Source of the DNA: an uncultured Clostridia bacterium
Lineage (GTDB): Bacteria > Bacillota > Clostridia > TANB77 > CAG-465
Direction of reading: 5' to 3'
Assembly (NCBI GenBank): GCA_948562205.1
Contig: CAOYAN010000005.1
Location: 1-64,000, forward strand
DNA: 64,000 nt
Shown here: positions 61,031 through 64,000 of the stretch, in pieces
How the letters are laid out: every line of letters starts with the position of its first letter
Numbering within the stretch: the first letter of the stretch is position 1
Notes under the pieces: generated by a model
What the model was told of the DNA's origin: nothing
Database searches by the model: none
What the model saw: the letters and a program-made list of their open reading frames with translations, nothing else
Made by a program: the position numbers and the translations under genes

Positions 61031-61540
61031 ATTAAACAAAATTTTTTAGTAAATGAGGAAATTAGATTTTCTGAAGTACAAGTAATTGACGATAATGGTC
61101 AAAAATTAGGCAAAATGTCAACAAGAAAGGCAATAGAAATTGCTGAAGAAAAAAACATGGATTTAGTTCTTGTTTCACCAAATGCTAATAATCCAGTTTG
61201 TAAAATGCTAGATTATAGTAAATTTAAATTTGAAATGGCTAAGAAAGCTAAAGAAGCTAAGAAAAAACAAAAAGTCATTGAAATTAAAGAAATAAGATTA
61301 TCTCCAAATATTGATAAACATGATTTAGAAGTTAAAGCTAAAAATGCTAATAAATTCTTAGAAGCTGGAAATAAGGTTAAAGTTTCTATGAGATTTAGAG
61401 GCAGAGAATTAAACTTTGTAAATCAAGGTAAAGAAATAATGAGAGATTTTCAAGGAATGCTTGAAAATTCACAAGTTGATAAAGAACCAAAAGTAGAAGG
61501 AAAAAACTTAACTATGTTTTTATCACCAAAGCAAAAATAA
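61031..61540 (+). CDS. infC: Translation initiation factor IF-3
   Basis: A 169-aa factor. ATT at 61031 is taken as start: it lies eight bases after GGAGG and begins (M)KQNFLVNEEIRF, whereas a GTG at 61016 overlaps the ribosome binding site. AUU is the classic infC start by which IF3 limits its own synthesis. Marks: VNEEIRFSEVQVIDDNGQKLG, DLVLVSPNANNPVCKMLDYSKF, VKVSMRFRGREL. Confidence 0.95.
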   Translation: MKQNFLVNEEIRFSEVQVIDDNGQKLGKMSTRKAIEIAEEKNMDLVLVSPNANNPVCKMLDYSKFKFEMAKKAKEAKKKQKVIEIKEIRLSPNIDKHDLEVKAKNANKFLEAGNKVKVSMRFRGRELNFVNQGKEIMRDFQGMLENSQVDKEPKVEGKNLTMFLSPKQK

Positions 61541-61565
61541 TAGTGTTTAGGGAGGAGAGATTATT

Positions 61566-61763
61566 ATGCCAAAAATAAAAACACACAGTTCATCTAAAAA
61601 AAGATTATCAGTTACTGGAACTGGTAAAATCAAAAAAAATGTTGCAAATAGAGCACACAAATTAACAGGTAAAACTTCAAAGAGAAAAATGTCTCTTAAA
61701 AAAGCATCTTATGTTGATAGTGCAAATCAAAAAGCAGTAAAAAAATTATTACCATATAAATAA
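61566..61763 (+). CDS. rpmI: 50S ribosomal protein L35
   Basis: A 65-aa basic protein that begins MPKIKTHSSSKKRLSVTGTG and has AHKLTGKTSKRKMSLKKASYV, the L35 pattern. GGGAGGAGAG precedes the ATG. Middle gene of the infC-rpmI-rplT operon. Confidence 0.97.
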   Translation: MPKIKTHSSSKKRLSVTGTGKIKKNVANRAHKLTGKTSKRKMSLKKASYVDSANQKAVKKLLPYK

Positions 61764-61792
61764 TAATTACGTATTGAAAGGGGAGAATTAAA

Positions 61793-62140
61793 ATGGCAAG
61801 AGTAAAAGGAGCTGTTACAACAAGAGCAAGACATAAAAAAGTTCTTAAAAGAGCAAAAGGATATTTTGGAGCAAAATCAGTAAGATTTAGAATGGCAAAC
61901 CAAGCTGTTATGAAATCTTTAAAATATGCATATGTTGGAAGAAAACAAAATAAAAGAAATTTTAGAAAATTATGGATAGCAAGAATAAATGCTGCTGCAA
62001 GAATGAATGGTACAACATATAGTAGATTTATGTCTGATCTTAAAAAAGCAAATATAAATATTAATAGAAAAATGTTAGCTGAAATGGCTGTAAATGACAT
62101 GAATGGTTTTAAAGCTTTAGTAGAAAAAGTTCAAAAATAA
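61793..62140 (+). CDS. rplT: 50S ribosomal protein L20
   Basis: A 115-aa protein beginning MARVKGAVTTRARHKKVLKRAKGYFGAKS, with RMANQAVMKSLKYAYVGRKQNKRNFRKLWIARINAA. It probably represses the operon by binding the leader. AAAGGGGAG before the ATG. Confidence 0.97.
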   Translation: MARVKGAVTTRARHKKVLKRAKGYFGAKSVRFRMANQAVMKSLKYAYVGRKQNKRNFRKLWIARINAAARMNGTTYSRFMSDLKKANININRKMLAEMAVNDMNGFKALVEKVQK

Positions 62141-62158
62141 TAAATTAGGAGGTACTTT

Positions 62159-62716
62159 ATGATTTTAGCAGGTGATTTTAGAAATGGTGTTACTTTTGAA
62201 ATGGATAACGCTGTATATAGAGTTGTAGAATTTCAACATGTAAAACCTGGTAAAGGTGCAGCTTTCGTTAGAACTACATTAAAAAATGTTATAACTGGAA
62301 AAAATATTGAAAAAACATTTAATCCATCTGAGAAAGTTGAAGAAGCACAAATCACAATACAAGAAATGCAATACTTATATAATGATGGAAGTATGTATAC
62401 ATTTATGGATACAACAACTTACGAACAAATTGAATTAAGTAAAGAGCAAATATCTGATACATTACCATATTTAAAAGATAATATGAATGTTAAAGTATTA
62501 TCATATAAAGGGAATGTATTTGGAGTAGAACCTCCTACATTTGTAGAATTAGAGGTAACTTATACTGAGCCTGGTATAAAAGGAAGTACTGCAACTGGTA
62601 CAACAAAACCTTGTACTGTTGAGACTGGTGCTAACTTTAATGTTCCAATCTTTGTTGAAATTGGAGATAAAATAAGAATTGATACAAGAACTGGATCATA
62701 TATGGAAAGAGTATAA
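62159..62716 (+). CDS. efp: Elongation factor P
   Basis: A 185-aa factor that relieves stalling at polyproline. The exposed loop KPGKGAAF carries Lys32, the position that is modified in other bacteria. C-terminal GDKIRIDTRTGSYMERV is the family signature. AGGAGG precedes the ATG; terminator at about 62727-62757. Confidence 0.97.
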   Translation: MILAGDFRNGVTFEMDNAVYRVVEFQHVKPGKGAAFVRTTLKNVITGKNIEKTFNPSEKVEEAQITIQEMQYLYNDGSMYTFMDTTTYEQIELSKEQISDTLPYLKDNMNVKVLSYKGNVFGVEPPTFVELEVTYTEPGIKGSTATGTTKPCTVETGANFNVPIFVEIGDKIRIDTRTGSYMERV

Positions 62717-62726
62717 TATTAAAAGT

Positions 62727-62757
62727 AATGGTAAGAATATCTTATCATTATTTTTTT
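62727..62757 (+). terminator. efp terminator
   Basis: TAATGGTAAGA / TCTTATCATTA stem followed by a T-run. Confidence 0.7.
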
Positions 62758-62833
62758 GTTGACTTTTTATGTAAAATATAGTAAAATTAATGTACTGTAA
62801 ATATTAATCTATACCATAATTGGAGGAGAAAAA

Positions 62834-63451
62834 ATGATTATTAAATTAAGAGCAAATGTATATTCATCATTAGAAGAACTCAGTAAATATTTAATTAGTA
62901 TTAAAAGCAATGGAAAAATGGTGTTTGAAGTACCTACTGAAAGTCTTAATTATGTTTTGGAGTATTTAAAAAATAGAGGAATTACAAAGGTAAAATTATC
63001 AATTGAAGATACAGATATATTTGTAGATAAAAATAATGAATTGAGTAGAAAGCCGAGTCAACTTGAATTTTTGGAATTTATTTTAAGAGAGAGAGTTGAG
63101 ATTTTACAGGTAACTAAGAACTTAGATAAATTTTTTAAAAGTATAAATTTTTCTGATATAAATGATTGTTATAAAACATTGTATGATAAAATTTGTAATA
63201 TATCCAGTGTTAAGGAAGAAATGTGGTTAAGTTATTATAAAGTAAATAGAAGTGGTTTTTATTATTTAGCTTGTAAAGAATTATTTGATACTGATCAAGA
63301 ATTTAAACAATTTCAAGATAATTTAAAGAAAAGTTTTCAAGAATGGCTTAAAAAATATTATCCTGAATATACAAAGTATTTTCCAAATGGATTACCTTAT
63401 ACAGCATTTATGAGATTTTTACTTAAAGCAACTGATAGAAAGTATTATTAA
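62834..63451 (+). CDS. Hypothetical protein, 205 aa
   Basis: Not recognised. TTGGAGGAG precedes the ATG. The N-terminal 75 residues have an alternating strand/helix character (MIIKLRANVYSSLEELSKYL; VFEVPTESLNYVLEYLKNRGITKVKLSI), and the rest is helical with an aromatic-rich C-terminal part. Soluble. Monocistronic with a strong terminator. Confidence 0.6.
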   Translation: MIIKLRANVYSSLEELSKYLISIKSNGKMVFEVPTESLNYVLEYLKNRGITKVKLSIEDTDIFVDKNNELSRKPSQLEFLEFILRERVEILQVTKNLDKFFKSINFSDINDCYKTLYDKICNISSVKEEMWLSYYKVNRSGFYYLACKELFDTDQEFKQFQDNLKKSFQEWLKKYYPEYTKYFPNGLPYTAFMRFLLKATDRKYY

Positions 63452-63458
63452 TTATAAC

Positions 63459-63486
63459 AAGGGTGCCCTAAATTATGGGCACCCTT
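63459..63486 (+). terminator. Strong terminator
   Basis: Perfect AAGGGTGCCC / GGGCACCCTT stem after the 205-aa gene. Confidence 0.85.
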
Positions 63487-63529
63487 AATGAATTTTATAG
63501 GATTTCAACTTAATTTTTGAGAAAAATAT

Positions 63530-64000
63530 TTATTCTGTTTCTTTTACTTTAAAGGTCATTTTTTTACTATGTGGATTAAAATAAAGGCCATATTTGTAAA
63601 AGAAGTTTTTTATAAGATTTTCTTCAAAAGCAGTTTCAAATGTTTCTTCACTTTTAACAGTGATAAATTTTGCATTATCTTTCCAAGCAATAGAATGTGT
63701 ATAGTTTCCATCAGAAATCTCCTGCTTTACACGTTTGCATTCAGCAGTTAACTGAGCCTTTCTTTCTCTTTTCTTTTTTGAAAGCTCCCGTTCAAATTTG
63801 TAAAGCATTAACTGTGCAGGAGTGCGCTTCTTACCTTTTTCAAATGCGGGAACAGTTAAGACATATTTATCAAAATCAGAAGATCTGATTTTTTCTCTTA
63901 TTTTAATGGCAAAACCAAGTTCTTCAGCATTTTGCCAAAATTTATAGTTATAATTTGCCTGATAATCTTTAATTTCATAGCTAAAAAACTCTTCAAAATT
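63530..64000 (-). CDS. Hypothetical protein with atypical codon use, 5' end outside window
   Basis: Open from the window edge to the stop at 63530, 156 residues seen. Not recognised. It is basic and helical (KRTPAQLMLYKFERELSKKKRERKAQL, then TAECKRVKQEISDG), ending in KNFFYKYGLYFNPHSKK. Codons such as CGC, CCC, CGG and GCG and a higher GC content set it apart from the neighbours, suggesting recent acquisition, for example from a mobile element. The internal ATG at 63808 is probably not the start, since the frame continues upstream to the edge. Confidence 0.55.
   Translation of the reverse strand, partial: NFEEFFSYEIKDYQANYNYKFWQNAEELGFAIKIREKIRSSDFDKYVLTVPAFEKGKKRTPAQLMLYKFERELSKKKRERKAQLTAECKRVKQEISDGNYTHSIAWKDNAKFITVKSEETFETAFEENLIKNFFYKYGLYFNPHSKKMTFKVKETE

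Noticed and set aside
62834..63451. Fourth member of the 44.9-47.0 kb paralogue family
   Set aside because: Similar length and helical character, but the TIEDK and PEK blocks are absent.

Overview
The window is very AT-rich and comes from an endospore-forming, low-GC Firmicute, most likely an uncultured gut-type member of the Clostridia. The evidence is the core gene order around dnaA, the sporulation genes (spmA, spmB, a CwlD-type amidase, a Spo0E-like phosphatase, a YlbF homologue, Spo0A-type boxes), AGA-dominated arginine usage and strong GGAGG ribosome binding sites. No name more precise than that can be supported from sequence alone.

Layout. Positions 1-5.1 kb hold a two-component system, an SdpR/SdpI-type autoregulated pair and a nucleoside phosphorylase. 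Positions 5.1-13.1 kb hold an HlyD-like membrane protein, miaA, mutL and mutS. Between mutL and mutS lies a free-standing transcription unit with no ordinary gene: a consensus promoter with a palindrome at the start site, three tandem copies of an 8-codon micro-ORF (MTRSSIFY), two intervening RNA elements that fold as three-way junctions, and a terminator. Positions 13.2-24.6 kb are accessory: spmAB, a small FTR-like Fe-S protein, a MATE transporter, an Imm63-like protein, nucleotide clean-up enzymes, two divergent tRNA-Arg genes, tadA and cwlD. Positions 24.7-31.8 kb hold a VirB4-like ATPase operon with a MinD/CpaE-like ATPase and a divergent operon of Asn-rich and membrane proteins. This operon and a nearby spo0E-like gene have promoters with a Spo0A-type box at exactly the same distance from the -35, so the locus looks sporulation-controlled. 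Positions 31.9-41.5 kb hold an M16 peptidase pair, yqeY, a TagO/WecA-type transferase, rpiB, a YwlE-type phosphatase, a ZIP transporter, NAD kinase and a large unknown protein.

Positions 41.7-63.5 kb are the replication-origin neighbourhood. On the minus strand are two tRNA-Ser genes, parB, parA, coaE, three tandem paralogues of unknown function, rsmG, mnmG, mnmE, jag, yidC, yidD, rnpA and rpmH. On the plus strand are dnaA, dnaN, recF, gyrB, then infC-rpmI-rplT behind an L20-type leader, then efp. The origin is bipartite: DnaA boxes lie both upstream of dnaA and between dnaA and dnaN. The second part contains a textbook DnaA box / GC cluster / DnaA-trio array, an AT-rich unwinding element and an alternating CG tract. 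The window ends inside a minus-strand gene with foreign-looking codon use.

The strongest candidates for something undescribed are the MTRSSIFY/three-way-junction array at 9.88-10.46 kb and the Spo0A-linked VirB4/MinD locus with non-AUG starts at 26.1-31.8 kb.
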